A DNA stretch of 64,000 nt. Origin: Hygrocybe punicea (lineage: Eukaryota; Basidiomycota; Agaricomycetes; Agaricales; Hygrophoraceae). Where the stretch lies: NCBI GenBank assembly GCA_963556145.1, contig OY744464.1, forward strand, positions 186,001 through 250,000. Reading direction: 5' to 3'. Positions 32,059 to 42,794 of the stretch are shown here, in pieces; within the stretch, counting starts at the first letter, position 1; every line of letters begins with the position of its first letter. The position numbers were made by a program, and so were the translations under genes. Below the pieces are notes generated by a model that was given only the letters and a program-made list of their open reading frames with translations, had not been told where the DNA came from and made no database searches.

Positions 32059-35000
32059 CTAAGCACCAGAATGAATATACGCTCCCCAAAGTATTGCATC
32101 CACACCTCTATCCCTCAACTTTTGGACAGAAGAGTGGAGAACTATCGCCGAGCAGTCAAAATCAGTAACATCATCATCCCCTTTCAGGTTCTTGTAGAAT
32201 AATGAGGCAACTTCGACTGAAACCAGGTCAGAGACGCTCCACAAAGCTGAGATTGTGTGCGGAACACCCGCCATATGGAAGGCCCCGGCAACATGGATGC
32301 CCTCGTCGCGGAGACGGAGATCCTTGTTCTTGGATAGCTCGCACGCCGAAAGGTATGCCAACTGACATTGCGAGAGTTTTATCCTGAGAAGCATTCGGAC
32401 GTTCAACGGCTTATTCTCCCAATCCTCCAGGCGAATCGTGCTTAAAGAGGGGTCTTCACTATTCACAACGCCATGGCATGCAAAGAGTGCCATGCAGCAG
32501 GTCTCGAGCTCCGGCTGGACCTTGCTCAGGCATTCATTTCGAAGAGTTTTCAGTTTGAAACTGCCTTCAAGTGTTTCGGTTATTGATTGCAGTTCAGATT
32601 CGACATTGAGATTTTGGCCATCCATACCAGGTGTTGTGGGCATTGCGATGAGCAGGGCAGTTTGGTTACCAGAAATCTGCTGGCTTTTCAGCATGCGTGA
32701 TCGATCTCTGGCAAATGCTAGTGCTCGTAATGAAGGTGTGTAGGAAGAAACCACCCGTTCGTGCACTGAACGAGGCTCGTCGTTTGTCGGTGGGCTTCTA
32801 AAGTCACCCGCGGCGTGGATTGGTAGGATTCCAATCCATCCTGCTGTTACCCAAAACACGCGAGGCTTCTCTCCGGGCTTGATCTTGTATTGGGAGAAAT
32901 CGATATTATCCAGGATTGGTTTGGCAACCACGTCCCAAAGCCACTTCATGGCCTCCTCGTAGTTGTCCTTGGCCTCTGTATAATTGCTTTCTATATGATC
33001 ACTGGCGGAGAGAAACTTGGCGCCGGCGCCCTCCTTCATCACCATGTCGGTATCAAATGACGGTATATTCACGCTGTAGACATCATTTTTTGCTATGATG
33101 AGGGCTTTGCTACCAAATTCGTTGACATTGACGTAGATGACTGGTCCCATCAGTCCGTACTCTCGTAAGTCTATTGAGTCACTGGGTAGCTTCAAGAATT
33201 CTTTGAAGCCCTCCCTCTGTCGTATGATGTCCACGAGTTTCGTGTACTTTTCCGCTGTTTGGTGGCGTCGAATTCGAAGTTCGTCCTTTGCCGTCATTAA
33301 CATCATTGGTTCCATATCCTTGTTGGCGCTGCTGGGGCGTTCAAATAACTCTCCACGAAGCTGTTGGAATTGTGCATATAGAGACTCATCCGCTTCACGA
33401 AGGTCATCGACAGCTAGTCTTTCATCGAGAAGGCGATTCCAAATCATACCCCGTCCACGTTCCAAGAGTCGAATGGCTGCTGTAGCAGAGTCTCCAGCCG
33501 CTAAAGAGGTCGCAGCAGCCCCACCAGGGAGATAAGAAAACTGTCTGATGAACCGCAATTGCTCCCAACGTCTGGAGTGAAGAAGGACAGCTTCCGGAAG
33601 TAGGTTAATCCCTTGAATCAAGAAATCTCTTGCTCCAGAAGGATCATGTAGCATATTATCCAGCAAGCTCGCTGCAACACCGCACGCTGCAATCCTATAA
33701 CGTGTTTCGAAGGTAGGTTCACTTGCAACCTTGCGAAATTCCTCCAATGCCCTCTCTCCAAATTTATGATACTCCGGTACCATTTTGCCCATATAGATGC
33801 GGTTGAGGACGAAAGCCATGCCAAACCGGATTGACCATTGCGTCGGGTCATTCGCATGTAACAACTTCCCTCCAAGTTCGTAAGTAGTCAAGGCGGAGAG
33901 GTAGTATTCGGGGCTCTTGGTGCCAGTGATAGTAGCCTTATCTTTTAGCGCAGCTGCGATGTTCACGAGCGTTCTGGAAAGGAGCACAGGTTCTATGCTC
34001 CTGACTTTCAACGCCAGATGATAATGTTCCAATGCTAGTTCAAGATTGGACAATCCTCCAATTTGCGTATAGATATTGCCGAGGTGTGTTTCCAGTACGT
34101 TTACGTATTCCCTGCTGAGTTTTGTTGTGTCTCTCAACGCACGTTTGATCAAGTCCTGCGCTTCCAACAGAAGATCTTGCCTGCCCTTCTGTATTTCGAA
34201 CTTTAGTTGAAGGGAGTAACTTAAATTTCCTGCTCGGTGGGCGTCAGAGGGGGTCAAATTTGGGTAAGAGGTAAGGGCCATTTACCAGCTCGTAAGGCAA
34301 AGCGTGGGTGGTTCTCGTTGATTCCTGAAATGCTTTTGCGCATGTACTTGATAGAACTATCAAGATCATCCGCAGAATCCCAGAATATGTGTCGATGAAG
34401 TAGAGCCTGACCAAGAGATGAGTATACAATCATCGCAGTTGGATGCGATTCCTTTAGATCAGCTTGATGAACGTCACCCATAGCCTTCTTGTACCAAGAT
34501 ACACCAGCGCCTATGTCTCTAGAGAGCCTCGTATGCTGGAACATGCTGCAATAAGCATTTCCCAGATCAATTCGAACCAAAGCTCGTATCTGGTTGTCGC
34601 CGTCCATGAGTTCCTCCGCGGCGGTAAACTCCTTGATGGCGTCTTCCAAGCCCTTTTCGTCCCTCTTGCCGTCGTATATCTTTCTAAGGATTTTTCCTAA
34701 CTCCCAAATACACAAGCCTCGGTTCCGCGGGTTTTGATCTGCTCGATAGATTGCGATTTTGACGGCGGATAAAGCGTCGTCGAGGCCCCCTGACTTTCCC
34801 CGTTCATATTGCAGGAGCAACACAGAACTGAGATTTCGAAAGTAATCCCAACTGCTGCTCTCTTTTACGAACACCGTGGCTTGTTTAGAAAATTTGACGG
34901 CATCATCCAGGTTTTGCAGATCACCATCTATTTCAAACTTTTCCAAACAGACGGCACAGCACCTATCCAAAATCCAGCCCCGCGCTCCATAATGGGCTGG

Positions 35001-36212
35001 CATGCGCTCAACGCATTTCTGCATAAGGTCCCATGCTTTCCCGAGGTATGCCTGCTTTTTGTCTAGATTGGTCGCAGCACGTTCCAGCAGCGACGCAGCA
35101 AACTCGCTCGCTCCCTTTAAGCAGTGATTTAAGGGGTAATCCAGAGCTTTGTCGAAGAATGAAACAGCCCCTTGCAGGTCCTCTTCTTCTTCTGTGAGTT
35201 TAAAGCGAGCCTCGAACGCAAGTGCCGCGTTGCGATAAACCGTGCCATAGGGTACCGGTAGCCTGTCGTTCTTGTCCAGCAAAGCAACAGCTTGCAACTG
35301 AAGCTCGATGGCCTCTGTCGCCAACTCCAAACGACGCGTTGACAACGGAATGGCATTGCTGCGGATAAACTCGCCTTGGTTCGATAGCATCTTAGCGTGA
35401 CTAGGGGTGCCAATTGAAAGCGTACAAGCTTTCTCATAACTTGTCCTAGCCTCCTCGAAATCGTTGATATTCTTTTCGGTCTGTGCATCGAATCGCCAAG
35501 TAAGTGCCACGGCGAGATCGCAGATAAAGGCAACCAGTTCCGGAGACGATTGATCTGCAATGGTGATAGTTTTCCGATACCACTCTATGGCAACATCCAT
35601 ATCCTTCAAATCATTAAATACCTCCCATTTTTTCTGCAAGACGAATGCGAGCATATGCGTGTAGCTGGCGCTTCTTGCATCGTTGGCAGTCGCGAATTTG
35701 ACGGCGATAGCGAAGAGCGCTATGGCCCTCTCTAAATCATCCTTGGAATACGTTCGGTTGAATTTAGCGAGCGCGCCGTAACCCTGAGTATTGGCTGGTT
35801 TTGGCGGATAGGCGCCGCGTTGGATGATGGCGCACACAACGACCTGGGCATCACGAGGGAGAGAGTCGAAATAGGCTGGGTCCTCAAATAAAGTCCCCGG
35901 ATTGGGGTTGGTTATTACGGGGATGTTAGCGGCGAGAATTGCCTTGACATTTGCGATGGCTGCAGAATCGAGGGTACGAGGTTCTGCCATTTCACTAGGA
36001 CCTAGTACTTTGCGATAAATCTGAGTTTTGACTTCGGACGTATTATTATCATCTTCGAAACGATTGAAGGTCCGATCCCTGCACACCGGAAAATAAACAA
36101 TTTCAGTTGTATTGAAAACTACACGCCCAAACGGGAAAAGCCCTTGATCCATGCCATGGACGTTATGTTTGGACGGAGTTGTAATAGCCCTACTTCGGTA
36201 CCTAGCCATCAC
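32059..36212 (-). CDS. TPR-like repeat protein with C-terminal CHAT protease domain
   Basis: Two exons, 34286-36212 and 32059-34229, joined across a 56-nt intron (34230-34285) at LRAG/NLSYS, give 1365 aa. Translation may instead start at the ATG at 35990 (MAEPRTLDSA). About 1000 residues of paired helices with TPR-like spacing (for example LERAIALFAIAVKFA, AIEWYRKTITIA, LELALEHYHLALKV) are followed by a CHAT domain: LERGRGMIWNRLLDERL, FWVTAGWIGILPIHAAGDF, the catalytic His in FACHGVVNSEDPSL (near residue 1229), and the catalytic Cys in LAYLSACELSKNK (near 1275), then GAFHMAGVPHTISALWSVSD. CHAT proteases are caspase relatives. In bacteria and fungi they often pair with gasdermins. Both catalytic residues and the frame are intact. 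TPRs probably sense or bind partners. Confidence 0.88.
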
Positions 36213-36235
36213 AGGCAGTACTTTTCACTCTACCA

Positions 36236-36800
36236 CGTGTTCCTACCCACTCCCTAGGGATTCCATCTGAAAATCCCAATTTCATCAAATTTTACTCCCT
36301 AAGGAGTATTTGTAGTAGTCCCCTAGGGAATCCCTAAAAAACTTGGCTTTTCATAACCATTTTGCTTATATCTCAATCACTATTCAAGTTGTTGCCATTT
36401 TGTTGTTACAGTTCAATTTAAAGCTTCAAAGCCTTTGATTTGGCTTGTTAGCTCTAGATTTTTATTCAAGTTGTCCCTAGGGAGTCCCTAGGGAATCCCT
36501 AAAAAACTCGGCTTTTCTCAATCATTTTGCTTATATCTCACTCACTATTCAAATTGTTACCTTTTTTTTTTGTTACAGTTCAATTCAAAGCTTCAAAGCC
36601 TTTGATTTGGCTTGTTAGCTCTGAATTTTTATAAGTTGTCCCTAGGGAATCCCTAAAAAAACTTGGCTTTTCTTAACCATTTTGCTGTTATTTGACTCAC
36701 TTTTTAAGTTGGTTACATCTCAATGTCCTACATCGCTCAATGTAAAGCATGTAAGCCTTTTATTGGGCTTGCTTTATATATTTTCACTGATATTGAAGCT
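36236..36800. repeat. 155-165 bp tandem repeat with CCCTAGGGA palindromes
   Basis: Three units begin with CCCTAGGGAATCCCTAAAAAAC at 36321, 36486 and 36640 and continue with TTGGCTTTTC, CATTTTGCTTATATCTCA and GCTTCAAAGCCTTTGATTTGGC. A partial unit lies before the first. No coding content. It abuts the Tc1-like element. Confidence 0.85.
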
Positions 36801-36932
36801 AATACAACTTTAAGACTGGAACTAGAATCAGTTGATTTACAGCCGTTTTTGTAATTGTTGGCACTCGCGTGGAATTTTGATGAATTAGGCAGTAGTCGGA
36901 CTTAGTCATTTTTCAGCTCCTCTGTACCATCA

Positions 36933-37954
36933 ATGTACCGTCGTATCAGCTGCGACGTCAAGATCACAGCCATCCAGCTTCACGAACACCAACTTCTCCC
37001 TCTTAATGACATTCTCTTGTGTTGCAGCCTCTCCAAATGAACCTTTTACCATATTCTCAAACTTTGGCAGACAACTGGAGATGTAGTTACCAACACACCC
37101 TCTCGCACTGGACGCCTTCACCAACTTGACTACAACGATGTTCAGTATCTATTACAACTTGTCAAAGCTAACCCTGACTACTTCCTCGACGAACTCCTTT
37201 CTTTGCTCAGAACCAATTGTTTCATCTCAATCCACTTTTCTGCTATCAATAATGAACTATCCCGGGCTGGCATCAGCCGCAAACAGCTCCAGCGCATTGC
37301 AATTGAACGCAATGAGACCCAACGTGCCAATTTTGTGTCTCGCATGGCACAATACACAGCCGAAGAACTTGGGTTCATTGATGGAGTCTCGAAGGATGAG
37401 CGTACTGTTGGAAGGCGCTATGGCAGGTCCCAACAAGGTTCCCGTGCCCGCAAGTCACTGCCGTTTGTGCGAGGGAGACGCACCTCAACAGTCGGCGTCC
37501 TTACCATTGATGGGTTCGTGTCTAGAACATCAGTTGAAGGGTCCCTCACGAAGGCAGTATTCCTCCACTGGATGGAGCACTCTGTCGTGCATATGCTATC
37601 CTGGGATATTGTTCACCCTTTTCTGACCTCAGATCACTGCAGCTCCCACTCTGCAATCCCTATCCTAACCCTCTCAGTGTTCTAGTACTTGACAATGCCA
37701 AGATCCATCACAGCTACGAGCTTCTTGAGCTCGTCAATCATTTTGGTGTTCAAATTGAGTATCTTCCACCATACTCCCCCGATCTCAACCCTATTGAGGA
37801 GGCCTTCTCACAAATCAAGCATTTCATTCGCCGCCACCACGACTACTATGCTGCCTCAACAGGTGATGGGATTCTCTTTGACATGTATGAGGTCCTCGAC
37901 GTTGTGTCACCTGAGGATGCTTGTGGGTTCATAGCACATGCTGGTTATATCTAG
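36933..37954 (+). pseudogene. Tc1/mariner transposase, DD34E, inactivated
   Basis: Reading from ATG at 36933: DVKITAIQLHEH (first HTH), SLSK-stop-TFYHIL, TTGDVV, DYNDVQYLLQLVKANPDYFLDELL, GISRKQLQRIAIERNE, then the catalytic core with LGFIDGVSKDERT (first Asp), LVLDNAKIHH (second Asp) and PPYSPDLNPIEEAF (the Glu, 34 residues after the Asp). Damage is limited: TGA at 37038-37040 where an Arg codon CGA is likely, and one frameshift between about 37615 and 37637. The stop codon is TAG at 37952-37954. The near-perfect terminal repeats suggest the element moved not long ago. Confidence 0.9.
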
Positions 37955-38884
37955 TAGTTTCACTTGTTACCATTGCCACATTTTTTCAGTCTCATCTTCA
38001 TACCCTCTTGTTTCTTATATGTACTTGGACAATGAATGTATGTATTTCACGATTGAAAGCAACAGGCTTTGTAATATTATGGCGAGAACAAATGAATGAT
38101 GGCAACAAAAGACTACGCTATGGTCGACCAACACTGGATGGCATCTCTCACCATGGCAACCTCTCCCAACATAAAGTCCATCTTTGTGAGGTCCTGGATG
38201 GTGAGGAACCTCAGCATACGTGCATGGAAGTATCTATTTGCTTCAAACTTCTCCTGAACCTCAGCACTGAGTTCAAACTCCTTGCAAAAATGAGGGATTG
38301 ACATATCCGGCCCAGGTTTGCGATTCGTCTGGAGAACTGTTGGGCAGTCCAAATTGTAGATGTTAATGTCAGCTGCTGGTGCAGCCTGAGTGGGAAGAAT
38401 GGCAGGTGCAGGCGGCTGCATGCCAGCTGGATGCAGTAAGTCGATGAGTTCTTTTCCAATACTGACATTGAAGATCGGCGCGGTGACCAGCTGCACAGTT
38501 TTGACAGCCTGGGCTTCTGCACGTCGGTGCAGGACTGGGGAGAGTTTCCAGTTATCAATGTCGAAGTTTCTGTGATTTGGAGGGCTATCAATGGTAGCGT
38601 ATTTATCACCCTGTAGCTGTGAGAGCCGTCAATACACTGGGCATGCTCAGGAACATAAGTAACTCACAATTGAAGCTGCCCAGCAATCAAGATGCTCATT
38701 GTTGAGTATAAGATGACTACCGTCGGCATCAATGTAGCAAAAGGCACAAAACACGTCGCCTGCTTCTTCTCGCATCTGCATCTCTCCCGTAGAGCCTCTA
38801 TTTGGCCTGTCTTTTGCATATTGCCCAGGAGCAAGCTCGGATCTTTGGTCCTTGGTTTTGACTTCCCACCGCTTCCAGCTGCGT

Positions 38885-40075
38885 TAGTGTTGCCGAAGTT
38901 CAGTTCGGTCCAGTTCTGACCCTTTTTGGCGGAACCGCGAACCGAACTTTGGGTCCGGTTTGGTGCTGGGCCAAACCTGGACCCAGACGGCATCGAACCG
39001 CCTGTCCGCGTTCGGTCTGGGTTCAGACACGGTCTGAACCCCGGACCGAGATGGGCTCACCCCATGAGCTCTGTTCTCCTCGCGAATGGCAGGCACATAT
39101 CAATTGATACGGCGCTGCACTTCGCGAGGTAGTTGGGCTGCAGGGGAGCCATCCGGCGCTGCTGCTGCTGTTGTGGCCATTGCTGCTGCCGTCACCGGTG
39201 CCGCTGCCGGCGCTGCTGCTGCTGCCGTCGCCGTTGCTGCTGCCACTGCTGCTGCTGCTGTCGTGGCCATTGCTGCTGCTGCTGCTGCTGCCGTTGCTGC
39301 TGTCGTTGCTGCGCTCCTGCTGCTGCTGTTGCCGTTGCCGCTGCCGCTGTTGCTGCTGCTGCTGGCATTGCTGCTGCTGCTGCTGGCCGTCGTGGTTGTC
39401 CTTGCCATTGTTGTTGCCGCCGCTGGTGGTGATGTTGGATGGCATTTGCCGTTGCCGCTGCCACTGCCACTGCTGCTGCTGCCGTTGCTGCCGGCGCTGC
39501 TGCTTCCACTGTTGCTGCTGCTGCTGGCCATTGCCGTTGTCATTGCCTGGTTGCTGTTGCCATTGCCATTGCCGTTGCCACTGCTGGTGGTGGTGGTGGT
39601 GGTGGTGGTGTTGCGGCTGTCCCGCGTCCATTGGCATCGTGTTGGCGTTGGGGCAGTGGTGTGCTCGCGATGTGGTCGCGGTTGAGTTTCCTGTAACAGA
39701 TAATATTAGTAAAGTTAAGATAAATGATAAAACTTACCTGTGTCCATGAACGCGACATTGTGTCGTGTTCATTGGCCTTGCGTTCAAGTTGTTGTTGTTG
39801 GTGAAGAAACCTTGTGTAATGGTCACATGATACCGTTTAACATGAAAAAGTAAGTAAAGAAATATGAAAAACAAATGAAATAAATACCTTGAAAATATCT
39901 GCGTTCGCGGTTTGGACGCGGTTTGGAGCCGTTCAGGAAATCCGGCAGGCCTCGAAACCCGGAACTGAACCCGTGGTCCGGTTCAGCACTTGGCTGAACT
40001 TAGACTGAACCTAGGGTTCGGTTCGGGGTTTGAACCAGGTTCGGCTAGGTTCGGAACCGAACTACGGCAACACTA
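38885..40075. mobile_element. hAT-like MITE inserted in the Tc1 accessory gene
   Basis: 1191 bp with ends TAGTGTTGCCGAAGTTC and, inverted, TAGTGTTGCCGTAGTTC. It is flanked by an 8-bp duplication AGCTGCGT (38877-38884 and 40076-40083), the length typical of hAT elements. The outer 150-200 bp at both ends are dense in GGTTCGGTTC-like words in both directions. The centre is a long GCT/CCG microsatellite. No transposase is present, so it depends on a partner elsewhere. Confidence 0.9.
39150..39620. repeat. GCTGCT/GCCGTT microsatellite
   Basis: Imperfect GCT, GCC and GTT triplet repeats for about 470 bp, ending in (GGT)9. All six frames yield Ala, Leu, Gln, Cys or Ser runs, so the open frames here are not genes. 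Confidence 0.93.
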
Positions 40076-40772
40076 AGCTGCGTTGTCCTGGGGCGCAACA
40101 TTCTCCTTGTCAGCCCCAGCATCAAGCTGAACGATGGTGAGGTTCATGAGCATCCCAGTCTTGTTTTTGTCCTTGCCTGGTGTTTTCTGCAGAAGAATGG
40201 CATAGTCGGCTTCGCTAACAAATGGAATGCCAGGTTTGGAGATGACACGGGGGATGTAGAGAAGGATGTCATAGTGAGTGAAGTCAAGCACAGGAGGGTT
40301 CAGTGCTGCAGAAATCTTGACTAGGATCTGGGCCTTTATGGTGTCCCAAACCTCATCTGAACGAAGCTGAAAAGAAAGATTCCTTGGGATCCGCTTGGAC
40401 ACAGCCTTCCGCATCTCAGCCACTGAGTATATTGCAGATACATAGGTGAGTAGGATGGACGCAGGAGCAGCGGGAGCAGTGGGAACACGACTGTTTTTTT
40501 TTGTTGCTTTTCAAGTGGTCGTTTTTGTGGGACAATAGTTGTCGCATTGGAATGAGTTGAATGTTCACTATCACTGCCAGTATCTGAGGCTGAGAACTGA
40601 GCATCAAGCTCACTGGTGATGATGCTGGGCTGCCTGCAAATCTTCTTGCGGCGAGAGCGGGCCATGGTCTGGTGAGAGTACAGCACAGAGGAGCTGAAAA
40701 ATGACTAAGTCCGACTACTGCCTAATTCATCAAAATTCCACGCGAGTGCCAACAATTACGAAAACGGCTGTA

Positions 40773-41324
40773 ATGACTATTCAGCTTGATTGCTTATATA
40801 TATTATAGAGAAAAATGCCATCAAGTATTCCAAGGTTCAGTCATCTCTGTCAATATCAATTCCATAGTCCTCATCCTCATCTCCATCTTCATCTTCATTT
40901 TTCTGAGCACCTTTTGAGTTTTGCTTGTCAATGACATGTTCTGTATGAAGAAACAACATTGCATGTAAAAACCAGTCAAAATTACAAGGAAGCATTCTTT
41001 TGAGAATAGGTTCAAATCCACCCAGCCATGCATTCAGTCACTCACATGCCTATTAATATCATCAATTTCAATACAAGTTAAAAGAGAAATCATTTAATAC
41101 TCACTTTGGTATTAAAAGCACATTTGTAATAAGGTCTTCATTGCCTATCACATTCCACAATAACCAGATTTTGAGCAGATCTATTCAATGGAGCAAGATT
41201 GCACCATTTACAACAAAGATAGTCCACTGTTCTGTGGTTGACATAATGATAAGAATCCACAATAAATCAGGTAGTTTCCTTCCAGATATTCCAGCTTCCA
41301 TTGGCAATACTGGTTCTGAGCAGT
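40773..41324. other. intergenic between the Tc1-like element and the KDZ element
   Basis: AT-rich, with no supported gene. Confidence 0.5.
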
Positions 41325-41516
41325 GTAGAGGCTCCGGACCCTCTGGACCCGAATCCTCTTCATATCCCACTTCGTCCCCGTCCATTCCCATTCATGTATC
41401 GTTGATTCCGCCCGATTCCGGTCCTCTCCGTCGATTTTGCTCCGGATTCCGCCTCCGGATTCATTCCTACATGCACTGCAATGTCTCTAACGACCCGGAA
41501 TCAGTACGTTTATAGT
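41325..41516 (-). pseudogene. fragment of the Zn-cluster gene found at 63.0-64.0 kb
   Basis: The plus strand reads GTAGAGGCTCCGGACCCTCT and continues to CGACCCGGAATCAGTAC, closely matching 63818-64000 in the same orientation. Translated on the minus strand it contains EWEWTGTKWDMKRIRVQR, which corresponds to the first exon of the gene at 63031-63967. It is an isolated 5' piece and not functional. Confidence 0.8.
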
Positions 41517-41758
41517 CATATATCATGTATCTACGTTTCCCATCTCCTAGTACATAGCATTCCTCCACTCCACTCCACTCCTATCAGTTACAGCCTTCGC
41601 TTGTAGTACATAGTTACTACAGCACAGGATCACTCCCAGTAGTATAAAAGATGTACCCTTATACTACAAACTATATAGAAAAATACAGGTTATCACTCCC
41701 CTTCAGTTCTATTTCTTAGTCCTCGCTTCGTATCGTCTCATCAGTCTTCGAGCCCTTT
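41517..41758. other. possible LTR-like or promoter-like sequence
   Basis: Follows the Zn-cluster gene fragment. It contains TCCACTCCACTCCACTCC and a TATAAAAG box near 41642. The window ends before the corresponding part of the 64-kb copy, so a shared repeat cannot be tested. Confidence 0.35.
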
Positions 41759-41904
41759 CAGCATATCTTTTCCATGATACATGGGTCAGCCGAGATGGAC
41801 AATTCCCACTCCAAGTGGGCTGGCTTATCTCGGCCGACCAATATCTTTCTCCAGGGCAGATGGCTTGGCCGAGGGTTCCATGTTCAGAGAAGCATGGGTT
41901 GGCC

Positions 41905-42425
41905 GAAGCAGAGGGATATATCGGCTGGCCATGGAACATGGATTGGCTGACTGCGCTGGGTATCTTGGCTGGCCATGAAAGGTGGATTGGCCGACCTGGC
42001 TGGGTATTTTGGCTGGCCATGGAACATGGATTGGCCGACTGGACTACGTATCTTGGCTGGCCATGGAACATGGATTGGCTGACCTGGCTGGGTATTTTGG
42101 CTGGCCATGGAACATGAATTGGCCCACCTGGCTGGGTATCTTGGCTGGCCATGGAACATGGATTGGCCGATGGGTCTGGGTATTTCAGCTGGCCATGGAG
42201 CATGGATTGGCCGACTTCCCTGTGTATGTTGGCTGGCCATGGAACATGGATTGGCCGACCGGACTATGTATCTTGGCTGGCCATGAAAGGTGGATTGGCC
42301 GACCTGGCTGGGTATTTTGGCTGGCCATGGAACATGGATTGGCCGACCTGGCTGGGTATTTCGGCTGGCCATGGAACGTGGATTGGCCGATGGGTCTGGG
42401 TATTTTGGCTGGCCATGGAACAGTG
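41905..42425 (+). repeat. 45-bp minisatellite, left end of the KDZ element
   Basis: About eleven copies of a unit of the form TTGGCTGGCCATGGAACATG followed by GATTGGCCGACCTGGCTGGG and TATTT. The 45-bp period keeps several frames open. The products (MDWPTWLGILAGHGT-type repeats) are regarded as artefacts. Confidence 0.95.
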
Positions 42426-42430
42426 TTGCC

Positions 42431-42794
42431 ACAAATGCAACAGGTGGGTTGTATCTGTTCATTCAGCCTGCTCTGAACATACCCACCTTACATCTTTGGA
42501 CTCTTACCCACCCCTTGCCATGTGCCACAGATTTGGTACTTGCTCCTCTATCCTTGTGTTCTGGAATTTATCAATATTCACAATTCATCATATTCTCCTA
42601 ATCACGTCCTGCACCGACTTGCAATCCCCTGAGTCATCTACTTGTAATCCACATTGCTATTTGTTGCCATCAATCACGTGATTTGTCATCACCTCATGTT
42701 CACCACGAGGCATTCTTCCATTGTTCTGGACAACGACGTTCTGCCTTTGTTCCAGACAACGACATTTGCCTTCATTCTCCTCAGTTTTTGCCTA
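42431..42794. other. non-coding left subterminal region of the KDZ element
   Basis: Starts CAGTGTTGCCACAAATGCAAC, which resembles a hAT terminus, but no matching end was found. GACAACGAC words occur at 42730-42770. No gene supported. Confidence 0.4.

Larger units (their letters stand above)
38113..40665 (-). pseudogene. accessory gene of the Tc1-like element, SAM-like C-terminus
   Basis: Starts MARSRRKKICRQ at 40665. An acidic Ser-rich N-terminus leads to YVSAIYSVAEMRKAVSKRIP, LNPPVLDFTHYDILLYIPRV and GIPFVSEADYAILLQKTPG. After the MITE insertion the reading resumes with RSELAPGQYAKDRPNRG, DVFCAFCYIDADGSHLIL and LDCWAAS, a 57-nt intron (38611-38667), then GDKYATIDSPP. The C-terminus has SIPHFCKEFELSAEVQEKF, RFLTIQDL and LGEVAMVRDAIQCWS, a five-helix SAM-like layout. 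A one-base shift in a T-run (about 40494-40502), a frame change near the insertion point and the MITE itself all break it. Role in transposition unknown; a DNA- or protein-binding partner of the transposase is a guess. Confidence 0.65.
36840..40770 (+). mobile_element. Tc1/mariner-type DNA transposon with two genes
   Basis: Terminal inverted repeats at 36840-36925 and 40685-40770 (86 bp, one mismatch) begin CAGCCGTTTT. Each end is flanked by TA (36838-36839 and 40771-40772), the Tc1/mariner target. Inside are a DD34E transposase on the plus strand and a second gene on the minus strand, converging. A hAT-like MITE (38885-40075) has inserted into the second gene. Without the MITE and one copy of its target duplication the element is about 2.7 kb. 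Confidence 0.93.

Noticed and set aside
39086..39749. Ala-, Leu- and Gln-rich open frames in all directions
   Set aside because: They come from the GCT/GCC microsatellite of the MITE.
42421..42445. hAT terminus CAGTGTTGCCACAAATG beside the left KDZ minisatellite
   Set aside because: No matching inverted end or 8-bp duplication was found within reach.
41709..42681. Open frames with MDWPTWLGILAGHGT-type repeats, and their counterparts at 60180-60893
   Set aside because: Products of the 45-bp minisatellite at the KDZ element ends, open on both strands.
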